Positions 1 to 5,087 of a DNA stretch of 10,745 nt are shown here, one piece after another. The DNA lies in the NCBI GenBank assembly GCA_964637705.1, contig CAZWVM010000123.1:1-10745 (forward strand), in the 5' to 3' direction. This DNA is from CAZWVM01 sp964637705. GTDB lineage: Bacteria > UBA8481. Position 1 is the stretch's first letter. Every line of letters begins with the position of its first letter. Below the pieces are notes generated by a model. It did no database searches and had not been told where the DNA came from. It worked only from the letters and a program-made list of their open reading frames with translations. The translations under genes were made by a program, and so were the position numbers.

Positions 1-414
1 GTCCGGTGCAGCCTGGGCGCGCGACGCGACGGCCACGCCACCTAGTTCCTGTATACGCTGCCACGCGGCCGTGATCTCCGCGCGGCCGCGCGCCGCGGCC
101 GCGATCTTCTCAATATGGTTCTCGAAATCAGTGCCGCGCGGCACCGAGACCGTGAGACGGCCGATCTCGGCGAGCGCATCGAGGCGGCCGGCCGCGTCCG
201 CTGCCGCTGCGTTCGCCCACGTCGTCGGGTCGATGAAGCCGTCCTCGTCGCGCGCGGCCGCGGCTGCGGCGAATAGCGCGCCGTGCCGCGAGTCGTAGAA
301 GTCGCCGGCCGCGAGCGCCGCCAGCGCGGCTGCGGCCGCGGCCGCGTCAACCGCCATCGCGCCGAGCACCAGCCGCTCGCTGTCCACCGCCGCCGGCATG
401 TTGATCTCGTTCAT
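1..414 (-). CDS. dnaB: DnaB-type replicative helicase, N-terminal part (runs off window)
   Basis: The ATG at 414 follows GAGGA at a spacing of about 8 nt; 138 codons are visible before the window edge. The visible part matches the DnaB N-terminal primase-interaction domain. It has an N-terminal SERLVLGAM segment (the usual E-x-x-vLGa motif), then AGDFYDSRHGALFAA (the dFy..H..iF motif), then a Leu-rich helix and a FENHIEKI...ARGRAEI segment corresponding to the usual y...i...a..R motif. The ATPase domain would lie beyond the window, so helicase activity is inferred from this domain only. In phages such a protein unwinds the fork for element-encoded replication. It follows the iteron-like repeats at 432-527, which may be an origin or control region. 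A DnaB-N-only primase partner is a less likely alternative. Confidence 0.8.
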   Translation of the reverse strand, partial: MNEINMPAAVDSERLVLGAMAVDAAAAAAALAALAAGDFYDSRHGALFAAAAAARDEDGFIDPTTWANAAAADAAGRLDALAEIGRLTVSVPRGTDFENHIEKIAAAARGRAEITAAWQRIQELGGVAVASRAQAAPD

Positions 415-431
415 TGCGTCGTCCTCATAAT

Positions 432-529
432 TTCACGCTACCGCGTCGTTTTTTACCGTATCCGCCCCGAATTCACGCTATCGCGGCCTCATCTAAGGCT
501 ATGCGAGCGAAATTTACGCACTCGCGGCC
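432..529. repeat. Iteron-like direct repeats upstream of dnaB
   Basis: Three related copies of TTYACGCWMYCGCG start at 432 (TTCACGCTACCGCG), 472 (TTCACGCTATCGCG) and 513 (TTTACGCACTCGCG), about 40 bp apart. Weaker look-alikes near 452 (TTTACCGTATCCGC) and 493 (GGCTATGCGAGCG) make the period about 20 bp, two helical turns. The region is less GC-rich than its surroundings and fills the only sizeable gap in the operon, just upstream of the helicase gene. Iterons or repressor operators would both look like this. Confidence 0.55.
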
Positions 530-765
530 GCGTCCTCGTCATCCTCGCGCGCGACCGCGCGCCGGACGCGCTCGTCCTGCTTCACGACCCACTCGCGCGC
601 GGCGCCGAGGCGCGAGTAGAAGCAACCGCGGCCGGTCGCGAAACTCACCGTGCCGCCGTCGCGGCCGCGCGCCGTCACGATGATCTGGACCGACGTCGCA
701 TGCTCCATCAACTCCGCGGCCGCGCGCTCCGCGATCCGCTCGACGGCCGCGCGCGCGTCGTTCAC
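514..765 (-). CDS. Small phage-type protein of unknown function (83 aa)
   Basis: The GTG start overlaps the TGA stop of the preceding gene as GTGA, so translation is probably coupled; there is no clear separate ribosome site. The protein has an alpha-helical N-terminal half (ERIAERAAAELMEHA), then a beta-rich core SVQIIVTARGRDGGTVSFA, then GRGCFYSRLGAAREWVVKQDE and an acidic tail. The order VQI-VT, TGRG, YSRLG and REW resembles, from memory, a common family of small phage proteins with a VQIFVT...GNWYARYGQVREW pattern, none with a known role. A domain search is needed to confirm this. It is the last gene before the repeat-bearing gap and dnaB. Confidence 0.75.
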   Translation of the reverse strand: MNDARAAVERIAERAAAELMEHATSVQIIVTARGRDGGTVSFATGRGCFYSRLGAAREWVVKQDERVRRAVAREDDEDAAASA

Positions 766-1172
766 AACTGCGATGCCACATCGGGGCGTGTCATAGGCGC
801 GGCCGCGCGCTTCTCATCCCGATCTTCTTCGGCCATTGCTCCACGGGCTTTCGCCGTGGCATCGCACTCGCGCGCCGCGACGCATCCGCGGCACCGCGCC
901 TCGAGGTCCTCCACCTTCGCGCGGCTATTCTCGAGCAGCCACGGCACGTCGCCGCTCACGACGGCCAGGTCCTTGAATAGCCAGTGCGCCAGATTGAACG
1001 GCAGCTCGTCGCGCGTCAGTGCGTAGAGCCGCTCGGCGTACTCGCGGTCGCGCACGATCCGCTCCCAGGGCCCGATCATCCGGTGATTTTGCCCGCGCCG
1101 CCGCATCAACCAGTCGCGGACGCGCCGCTCGACCGCCGCGGCCGCGCGCACGATCCAGGGCAGCGACCTCAC
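762..1172 (-). CDS. Hypothetical protein with a Cys cluster (136 aa)
   Basis: The chosen GTG at 1172 overlaps the TGA of the preceding micro-gene (GTGA) and is preceded by GAGG at about 8 nt. A longer frame from 1241 would run through the upstream gene and is not supported. The N-terminal 20 residues include WIVRAAAAVERR, possibly amphipathic. The middle (ERLYALTRDELPFNLAHWLF) is helical and rich in aromatic residues. A CRGCVAAREC cluster follows around residue 100 that could hold a metal if paired with another ligand, and the tail is charged. I do not recognise the family. Its position in the coupled operon suggests an early phage accessory role. Confidence 0.7.
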   Translation of the reverse strand: MRSLPWIVRAAAAVERRVRDWLMRRRGQNHRMIGPWERIVRDREYAERLYALTRDELPFNLAHWLFKDLAVVSGDVPWLLENSRAKVEDLEARCRGCVAARECDATAKARGAMAEEDRDEKRAAAPMTRPDVASQL

Positions 1173-1261
1173 TGCGGCAGCCTCGGCATGAACCAGCGGA
1201 TGACGCGGCCTGCGAACCCCAGGACCGCCTCGGCGATCCACCTCGCGATCCGCGCCGTCAT
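1169..1261 (-). CDS. 30-residue amphipathic micro-protein
   Basis: The ATG overlaps the preceding stop (ATGA) and its own TGA overlaps the next GTG (GTGA), so the frame is held on both sides by coupling overlaps. This is the main argument that it is a real gene, because its ribosome site is weak. The peptide begins MTARIARWIAEAVLGF and continues with VIRWFMPRL. Arg and Trp recur about every three to four residues among Ala/Ile/Val, which is the pattern of an amphipathic or membrane-surface helix. There is no Cys and no recognisable family. It sits directly after two small membrane proteins, so a shared membrane role is possible. Confidence 0.5.
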   Translation of the reverse strand: MTARIARWIAEAVLGFAGRVIRWFMPRLPQ

Positions 1262-1416
1262 CGCCGAAGCCACCAGATCCAGACGATCTCGCCGATGATG
1301 CCGACGATCAGCGGCCACCACCACTTAATCGTGAATAGCGCGAGAACAAAAAAGATCTCGCCGAGTCCAATCTGCCCGTGCCCGCACTCGCGGCAGCGCA
1401 TCCTGATTACATCCAT
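1258..1416 (-). CDS. Small membrane protein with CxxC knuckle (52 aa)
   Basis: The ATG at 1416 follows GGAGG at about 9 nt and overlaps the end of the upstream gene by 10 nt. A second ATG lies five codons in (1401). The N-terminus carries MRCRECGHG, half of a zinc-ribbon. Two hydrophobic stretches follow (IFFVLALFTI and PLIVGIIGEIVWIWWL), separated by KWWW, predicting a two-helix inner-membrane hairpin with very high Trp content. A lone CxxC-H may bind metal as a dimer. No known family is recognised. With its 42- and 30-residue neighbours it forms a tiny membrane-protein cluster that could act in lysis, exclusion or signalling, but the sequence does not choose between these. Confidence 0.7.
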   Translation of the reverse strand: MDVIRMRCRECGHGQIGLGEIFFVLALFTIKWWWPLIVGIIGEIVWIWWLRR

Positions 1417-1535
1417 CTTCCGCTTCCTCCGAATACAACCATCGCTCCGATCGTTGCCAACAGCAGGACGAACACCGCGACCGGCACGCCAGCGAGCCAT
1501 AGCAGCCACGTCGGTATCGTGAACGCTATCGTCAT
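1407..1535 (-). CDS. Single-span membrane micro-protein (42 aa)
   Basis: The ATG at 1535 overlaps the preceding stop as ATGA and has a strong site, GGGAGGT, about 6 nt upstream. After a short polar start, residues 9-35 are almost entirely hydrophobic (WLLWLAGVPVAVFVLLLATI and on), followed by a short GGSGRWM tail, so it is a one-pass membrane protein. Holins and superinfection-exclusion peptides can look like this, but position in an early operon rather than beside an endolysin argues against a lysis role. Function unknown. Confidence 0.75.
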   Translation of the reverse strand: MTIAFTIPTWLLWLAGVPVAVFVLLLATIGAMVVFGGSGRWM

Positions 1536-1975
1536 GCTCCACCTCCCCGCGCCCGCGCCGCGAGCGCCGCATACTCCGGGTGCCGCGCGGCGCAGCCGCA
1601 CGGCACGATGATACCCTTCAGATCCTTCGTCTGCCGCAGCACCCGCTGATAGCCGCGGCCGTGACATCGCGCGCAGTGCGGCCGCGCGAGCCGCACGACC
1701 GCGGCCACGAACTCGTCGACCGTCAGCGCGGGCGCCGTATCCGCCTTCTCAATCTCCGACGCCTCCGGCGCGACATAAAGGTCAAGCTTCGGCGGCGGAT
1801 GATCCTGGAACCCCTCGACCTGCATGTACCCGATGCGGGCTACGTTCTCTGGGCTCGTGTCCGGAGTCGTCACGCCGTCGTGCTCGTAGCCGGGGCACCG
1901 AACGTTGCACGTTAACTCCGTGCACGAATCAGGAACTCGGCACGGCTTCTTGCAGCTGCGCTCGCCCCAGCTCAT
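1532..1975 (-). CDS. Cysteine-rich, probably zinc-binding protein (147 aa)
   Basis: The ATG overlaps the upstream TGA (ATGA). The N-terminal 27 residues hold five cysteines (SCKKPC...SCTELTCNVRC), and the C-terminal third has CARCHGRGYQ followed by VPCGCAARH. The CxxCxGRGY...CxC arrangement is like one knuckle of a DnaJ-type zinc finger, a fold often found in small phage proteins. The middle is acidic and Pro-rich (HPPPKLDLYVAPEASEIE) and looks flexible. Two separate metal sites at the two ends suggest a nucleic-acid or protein-binding adaptor. No catalytic motif is seen and no exact family is recognised. Confidence 0.75.
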   Translation of the reverse strand: MSWGERSCKKPCRVPDSCTELTCNVRCPGYEHDGVTTPDTSPENVARIGYMQVEGFQDHPPPKLDLYVAPEASEIEKADTAPALTVDEFVAAVVRLARPHCARCHGRGYQRVLRQTKDLKGIIVPCGCAARHPEYAALAARARGGGA

Positions 1976-2253
1976 TGCGCCAACGCCAGGTCGCTCGACG
2001 CGGCCGCGCTCCAGGCGCGCGCGTGTCGGCGCTCGAGCAGCGCGTCAAGCGACTCCGCCTCGACGATCAGCCGGATCCAGTGGATCCGCTCGGTGTCGCC
2101 GAGCGCCGGCCGCAACCGCTGCACGCGCGCGACCTCGGCGATCTCGCCGAGACGCCGCCGCAGCTCGGGCACGTTCTCGGCCGGTAGCACCGGCCGCGGC
2201 GGCACCGCGGCCGCGGCCGGTGCGGCCTTCTTCTTCCTCTTCGTCTTCTTCAC
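1972..2253 (-). CDS. Hypothetical protein with lysine-rich head (93 aa)
   Basis: I chose the GTG at 2253, which overlaps the preceding TGA as GTGA and follows AAGGAG at about 8 nt. The frame stays open further upstream to 2340, but that part overlaps a better small gene. The protein opens MKKTKRKKKAAP, then an Ala/Pro linker, then a helical body (PELRRRLGEIAEVARV...RIHWIRLIVEAESLDALL). The basic head could contact DNA or RNA. No family recognised. Confidence 0.65.
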   Translation of the reverse strand: MKKTKRKKKAAPAAAAVPPRPVLPAENVPELRRRLGEIAEVARVQRLRPALGDTERIHWIRLIVEAESLDALLERRHARAWSAAASSDLALAQ

Positions 2254-2390
2254 TTCCTGCTCTCCTTCCGTTCCGCCGCCCGCGCATGCTTCGGGCAGCA
2301 CGGCACATCGTTGATCGCCACGCGCGCGCGCTGCATACACCCCGGCGCGCGACAGTAGATGTATTCGCGCCGGATCTTCTGCGCACTCAC
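2250..2390 (-). CDS. Small zinc-ribbon-like protein (46 aa)
   Basis: The GTG at 2390 overlaps the stop of the ParB-like gene as GTGA with GGGAG about 7 nt upstream, and its own TGA overlaps the next GTG start. The protein has a basic start (MSAQKIRREYIYC), then C13-x4-C18 and, after a short loop, CCPKH around residues 31-35, and a basic tail. The spaced Cys/His pairs fit one small zinc site. Similar tiny phage proteins are common and uncharacterised. The frame is easy to miss because a longer open frame covers it, but both overlaps and the Cys/His pattern support it. Confidence 0.65.
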   Translation of the reverse strand: MSAQKIRREYIYCRAPGCMQRARVAINDVPCCPKHARAAERKESRK

Positions 2391-3718
2391 TTCTTCGCTC
2401 CCTTCTTCGCGCGCGGCCGCGCCGAGGCCTTCTCCGGATCCGCTGCGGCCTTCTGCGCGGCCGACGGCGCCGGAAACTTCTCCGCGGCCGCGGCCGGCGC
2501 CAGGTCCTTGTACGCGACCGCGCGCGCCTTCTTCATCAGCTCATCCTTGAGCCAGCTCTTCCGCTTCGCCTCGATCTCGAGCGCGGCCGCGCGCGCCTTG
2601 TCCTTCGCGCCCGCCCGCGCGGCCGCGTTCTCGTCCACCGACGGCGCCGCGCGCCGCAATACGATCACCTGCGTGACCGCGCCCGCGGTCGCGCCGCTGC
2701 GCCAGTATGCCGGCCGCGCCCCGCGCTCGCCGCGCTTCGCGTCCCGCACCTCGTGCGCGCGGTACACGCCGTTCGCGGCGCGCTCGCCGATCACGACCAG
2801 ATCCGCGCCGTGCTCGCGCCGCGCGGCCGCCTCGCCCGCGTCCAGGTGCTCGGCCGTCTTTTTCGCCCAGCATTCCGGGTTCAGGCACCGGTCGCCGCGC
2901 TTCGCTTTCTTTCCATCATCGTCGAGGTCCTCGAAGAGTTCCGGCTGTCGCGACGACCGCGCGCAGCACGTCGAGCAGGCGCCGCCGAAGAGCGCGGGAT
3001 TATCGAGCTTCCACGGCGCGGCCGCGAGCTCGCGCGTCTCGTCGCGCACGCGGCCGCGCAGCTCCGCTACCGTCGTCTGCGAGATCTCCTGGTATGTCCA
3101 GTCGTCCGGCTCGAGGCGCGCCAGATCCTCGCCGCCCGTCACCTGCTCGAAGATCCGCAACTGCGCGGCCTCGGGCATCCGCGCGATCGCCTCGAGGTGC
3201 CGCGCGCTCCAGCGCGCGACCGGCGTCCGCGCATCCTCGAACGCCGTGCGCCACGGCGCCGCGAGCCTCACGAGCGACGCCCTCTGCGCGACCCACGTCG
3301 CGCCCTTCCCCAGGTGCGCTGCCACGTCGGCCGCGCTCCAGCCGCCGTCCAGGAGCGCGGCCACGCCGCGCGACTCTTCGAGCGGCGTGAGGTCCTCGCG
3401 CTGCAGGTTCTCGGTCACGCAGATCTCGCGCGCGGCCGCGTCGTCGAGCGTCCGCACGATCGCGGCGATCGTCGCGATCCGCGCCGCGCGGCACGCGCGC
3501 CAGCGCCGCTCGCCGCAGACGATCTCGTAGTCGACCTTTTTGCCCTTCACGTCCGGGTGCGGCCGCACCGTGATCGGTTGCAGCAGGCCGACCGCCGCGA
3601 TCGAAGCGGCAAGCTCCTTGACCGCGGCGTCGCCGTCGCGCACCTGGCGCGGATTGAACGGCGAGGGCGCGCACCGCGCGACCTCGACCTCCGTGACCGC
3701 GAGCTTGTTCTTCGTCAT
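2387..3718 (-). CDS. ParB/Spo0J-like DNA-binding protein with zinc-finger insert (443 aa)
   Basis: The ATG at 3718 overlaps the upstream stop (ATGA) and follows AAGGAG at about 8 nt. Residues 15-100 form the ParB/Srx-like N-terminal domain: SPFNPR, then LQPITVRP, then the nucleotide-binding GERR box at 69-72. ENLQREDLTPLEE (104-116) is the family's second signature, and residues 125-150 (WSAADVAAHLGKGATWVAQR) are the HTH. Around 248-283 a Cys set (CSTCC...C...C) forms a probable zinc finger, typical of phage and integrative-element ParB homologues rather than chromosomal ParB. The last 90 residues are Lys/Ala-rich. No ParA is visible, so a regulatory or nuclease-like role is as likely as partition. 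Confidence 0.85.
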   Translation of the reverse strand: MTKNKLAVTEVEVARCAPSPFNPRQVRDGDAAVKELAASIAAVGLLQPITVRPHPDVKGKKVDYEIVCGERRWRACRAARIATIAAIVRTLDDAAAREICVTENLQREDLTPLEESRGVAALLDGGWSAADVAAHLGKGATWVAQRASLVRLAAPWRTAFEDARTPVARWSARHLEAIARMPEAAQLRIFEQVTGGEDLARLEPDDWTYQEISQTTVAELRGRVRDETRELAAAPWKLDNPALFGGACSTCCARSSRQPELFEDLDDDGKKAKRGDRCLNPECWAKKTAEHLDAGEAAARREHGADLVVIGERAANGVYRAHEVRDAKRGERGARPAYWRSGATAGAVTQVIVLRRAAPSVDENAAARAGAKDKARAAALEIEAKRKSWLKDELMKKARAVAYKDLAPAAAAEKFPAPSAAQKAAADPEKASARPRAKKGAKK

Positions 3719-4158
3719 GCCTTCTTCTCCTTCTTCTCCTGGATGATCCTCTCGACGTCCGCGGCCGCGCAGTAGGTGCGACCGGCGACCTTCTCCATCC
3801 GCAGCCGCTGCACGTCGCGCCAGTGGTACAGCGCCTGGACGCTGCAACCGAGCCGGTTCGCGGCCTCGAGCGCCGTCACCATTCCGTCAGGAACCCGATC
3901 GGCCGGCGCGGCCGCGCGCCGCTTTCTTGTGGGGGGGGTCTTGACCTTCGGCGCCGCGCGGCGCGTTGTCTTCTTCACGGCCGCGCGGACCTTCTTGGGC
4001 CGTGCGCCGGTCGCGCGCGCCGCCGGCGGCGCGTCGACGATCTCGCCGACCGCCAGGAAGGCCTTCTTGTCCGGCGTCAGCCAATACATGCACCCGTTAT
4101 ACTCGAGCTGCACGACGTTCATGATCCGCGCGGCCGTGGCCGCGCCCTCTTTCTTCAT
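3715..4158 (-). CDS. Basic-linker protein with C-terminal MerR/Xis-type HTH (147 aa)
   Basis: The ATG at 4158 has a very strong site (AGGAGGAGGAG) just upstream, and the stop overlaps the ParB-like start (ATGA). Residues 13-45 look like a short beta domain (VVQLEYNGCMYWL). Residues 52-85 are a Lys/Arg/Ala/Pro tract (KKVRAAVKKTTRRAAPKVK) like a histone H1 or AlgP tail. Residues 93-140 are a winged HTH of the MerR/excisionase kind (VTALEAANRLGCSVQALYHW ... TYCAAADVERII). It may be a nucleoid-like or excision/copy-control factor working with the adjacent ParB-like protein. A run of eight Cs (Gs at 3931-3938 on the plus strand) lies in the linker and could slip. Confidence 0.75.
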   Translation of the reverse strand: MKKEGAATAARIMNVVQLEYNGCMYWLTPDKKAFLAVGEIVDAPPAARATGARPKKVRAAVKKTTRRAAPKVKTPPTRKRRAAAPADRVPDGMVTALEAANRLGCSVQALYHWRDVQRLRMEKVAGRTYCAAADVERIIQEKKEKKA

Positions 4159-4255
4159 CGTCTCCTCCTCCTGGTCGCGGCCGCGGGTGTTTCGTGAGGC
4201 TTATGCGGGCCCGCCGCGGCATCTCGCCGCGTACCATGCCGCGCGGCCGCGCCCG

Positions 4256-4291
4256 TTACTTGCCCTTCGGCTTCTTGCACTTCCTCGCCAC
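4256..4291 (-). CDS. Possible 11-residue micro-ORF, MARKCKKPKGK
   Basis: A GTG at 4291 lies 8 nt after GGAGG of an exceptionally good Shine-Dalgarno (4295-4307) and opens an 11-codon frame ending in TAA. The encoded peptide is MARKCKKPKGK, highly basic. It could be a true micro-protein, a leader peptide for the genes downstream, or chance behind a ribosome-standby site. The following 97 bases up to the next gene's start hold no better candidate. Confidence 0.35.
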   Translation of the reverse strand: MARKCKKPKGK

Positions 4292-4294
4292 GCC

Positions 4295-4307
4295 GATCAC
4301 CTCCTTA
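4295..4307 (-). promoter_or_regulatory. 13-nt ribosome-binding site matching the whole anti-SD tail
   Basis: The minus strand reads TAAGGAGGTGATC, a perfect complement of the last 13 nt of E. coli-type 16S rRNA (GATCACCTCCTTA). Its first three bases are also the TAA stop of the preceding gene. Typical sites pair over 4-7 nt. It directs the GTG at 4291. Confidence 0.7.
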
Positions 4308-4673
4308 CGCGACGTGCGTGCCCTCGACGCCGCGCGCCTCGCGCGCGGCCGTGCGCTCGTCAAGGCACCGCAGCGCGGCCTCGAGGTATTCGATCGCGGC
4401 CGCATTCGCGTCGCACGCGAACTCTCCGCCGCGGATTGTCTGATAGAAGCGGATGCGGTCGACCGCGGCCTCGATCACGCCCTCGACGAATGCGCCGTTC
4501 GGCTGCAGCCGCGCGCATGTTACGTGGCACGTCTGACCGGGTATGCAATCGCGATGATGAGGTCCGAGCGGACCGTCCTGCCACTGGATCCAGAAGCCTT
4601 TGCCGTCAGTCATTCCTCCGGCCGGCATTCCATTACCGTCGACTTCGTGTCGAGATTTGATTTCCTGCCTCAT
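4305..4673 (-). CDS. Phage protein with C-terminal RGVEGTH motif (122 aa)
   Basis: The ATG at 4673 overlaps the upstream stop (ATGA) and follows AAGGAG at about 6 nt; further upstream the frame is only low-complexity shadow. The protein has FWIQWQDGPLG, an unusual Cys/His segment (HHRDCIPGQTCHVTC), then FVEGVIEAAVDRIRFYQ and a C-terminal helical hairpin with FACDANAAAIEYLEAAL, ending in RGVEGTH. This order matches, from memory, a widespread phage family with FQNGP ... EDVI ... FACRENALAITKLEEAL ... RGVEGTH. The last helix pair resembles the hairpin shared by Acb2 and Tad1, phage proteins that sequester immune signalling nucleotides. That link is a hypothesis, and the Cys insert is not usual. 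Confidence 0.7.
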   Translation of the reverse strand: MRQEIKSRHEVDGNGMPAGGMTDGKGFWIQWQDGPLGPHHRDCIPGQTCHVTCARLQPNGAFVEGVIEAAVDRIRFYQTIRGGEFACDANAAAIEYLEAALRCLDERTAAREARGVEGTHVA

Positions 4674-4996
4674 CCGTCTCTCCTTCCGGCCGCCGCGCGG
4701 CCGCGTCTGAAATGTTGCTGTTCGTGTGCGGCCACGGCCGCGAGCACGCGCGCCAGCGTCTCCCGAACGCCGCCGCGCGGCACGGCCGCGCATCCGCGAT
4801 GCGGTCGCCGTGCGAGCGTGGCATCGCCGCGGCCGTGAACGATCCGCCCGTCGCGCGTGACGCCGAGCTCGCCCGGCGCGAGCGCGCGCAGCGGCGGCTC
4901 GCACTCGATCTCGCGGCCGCGCGCCGCCACGACGACAACCGGCTCGAGGCACCGCGCGCATGGCCGGCACGCGACCGCGGCATCGCGCGCCCTCAT
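4670..4996 (-). CDS. Cys/His protein, probable zinc-binding (108 aa)
   Basis: It starts at ATG 4996 and ends in an ATGA overlap with the next gene. No good ribosome site precedes the ATG; instead there are two hairpins between it and the upstream gene. The N-terminus has CRPCARC followed by a beta-rich stretch (VVVVAARGREIECEPP), VTRDGRIVHGRG and a later HRGC, so CxxC...H-x2-C could close one zinc ribbon. The C-terminal half is helical (VRETLARVLAAVAAHEQQHF). A similar layout (CxxC, a variable beta region with a DGR turn, then H-x-C) is common in small phage and actinobacterial proteins of unknown function. It is the first gene of the long operon. Confidence 0.65.
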   Translation of the reverse strand: MRARDAAVACRPCARCLEPVVVVAARGREIECEPPLRALAPGELGVTRDGRIVHGRGDATLARRPHRGCAAVPRGGVRETLARVLAAVAAHEQQHFRRGRAAAGRRDG

Positions 4997-5006
4997 GATA
5001 ATGGGG

Positions 5007-5029
5007 GCCCGCTTTTGGCCGGAGCGGGC
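5007..5029 (-). other. Hairpin in leader of the long operon
   Basis: GCCCGCT and AGCGGGC pair over 7 bp with a 9-nt loop, just upstream of the ATG at 4996 and just downstream of the terminator at 5047-5071. No T-run follows on the minus strand, so it is not a simple terminator. Being close to a start codon that lacks a Shine-Dalgarno, it could affect initiation. Confidence 0.4.
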
Positions 5030-5046
5030 GCAACCGGGACGTGTGC

Positions 5047-5071
5047 AAAAAAGCCCCGGACCTTCCGGGGC
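5047..5071 (-). terminator. Strong intrinsic terminator after the HNH gene
   Basis: On the minus strand GCCCCGGA, loop AGG, TCCGGGGC is followed directly by TTTTTT. The 8-bp GC-rich stem, 3-nt loop and T6 tract are a textbook intrinsic terminator. It lies 17 nt after the stop of the HNH-motif gene and separates the Xre/HNH unit from the long early operon. Confidence 0.92.
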
Positions 5072-5087
5072 AGCATGGCAAAGAAGG

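Noticed and set aside
1905..3530. Long plus-strand open frame (541 codons) and similar Arg/Ala/Pro-rich frames across 1-6000
   Set aside because: They are antisense shadows in very GC-rich DNA: low-complexity composition, no ribosome sites, and they cover well-supported minus-strand genes.
4097..4237. 46-codon minus-strand frame starting MVRGEMPRRARI
   Set aside because: No ribosome site and it mostly overlaps the better-supported HTH gene in another frame.
4295..4307. Plus-strand GATCACCTCCTTA as a 16S rRNA remnant
   Set aside because: Only 13 nt match and nothing around it resembles rRNA; on the minus strand it sits exactly as a ribosome-binding site.
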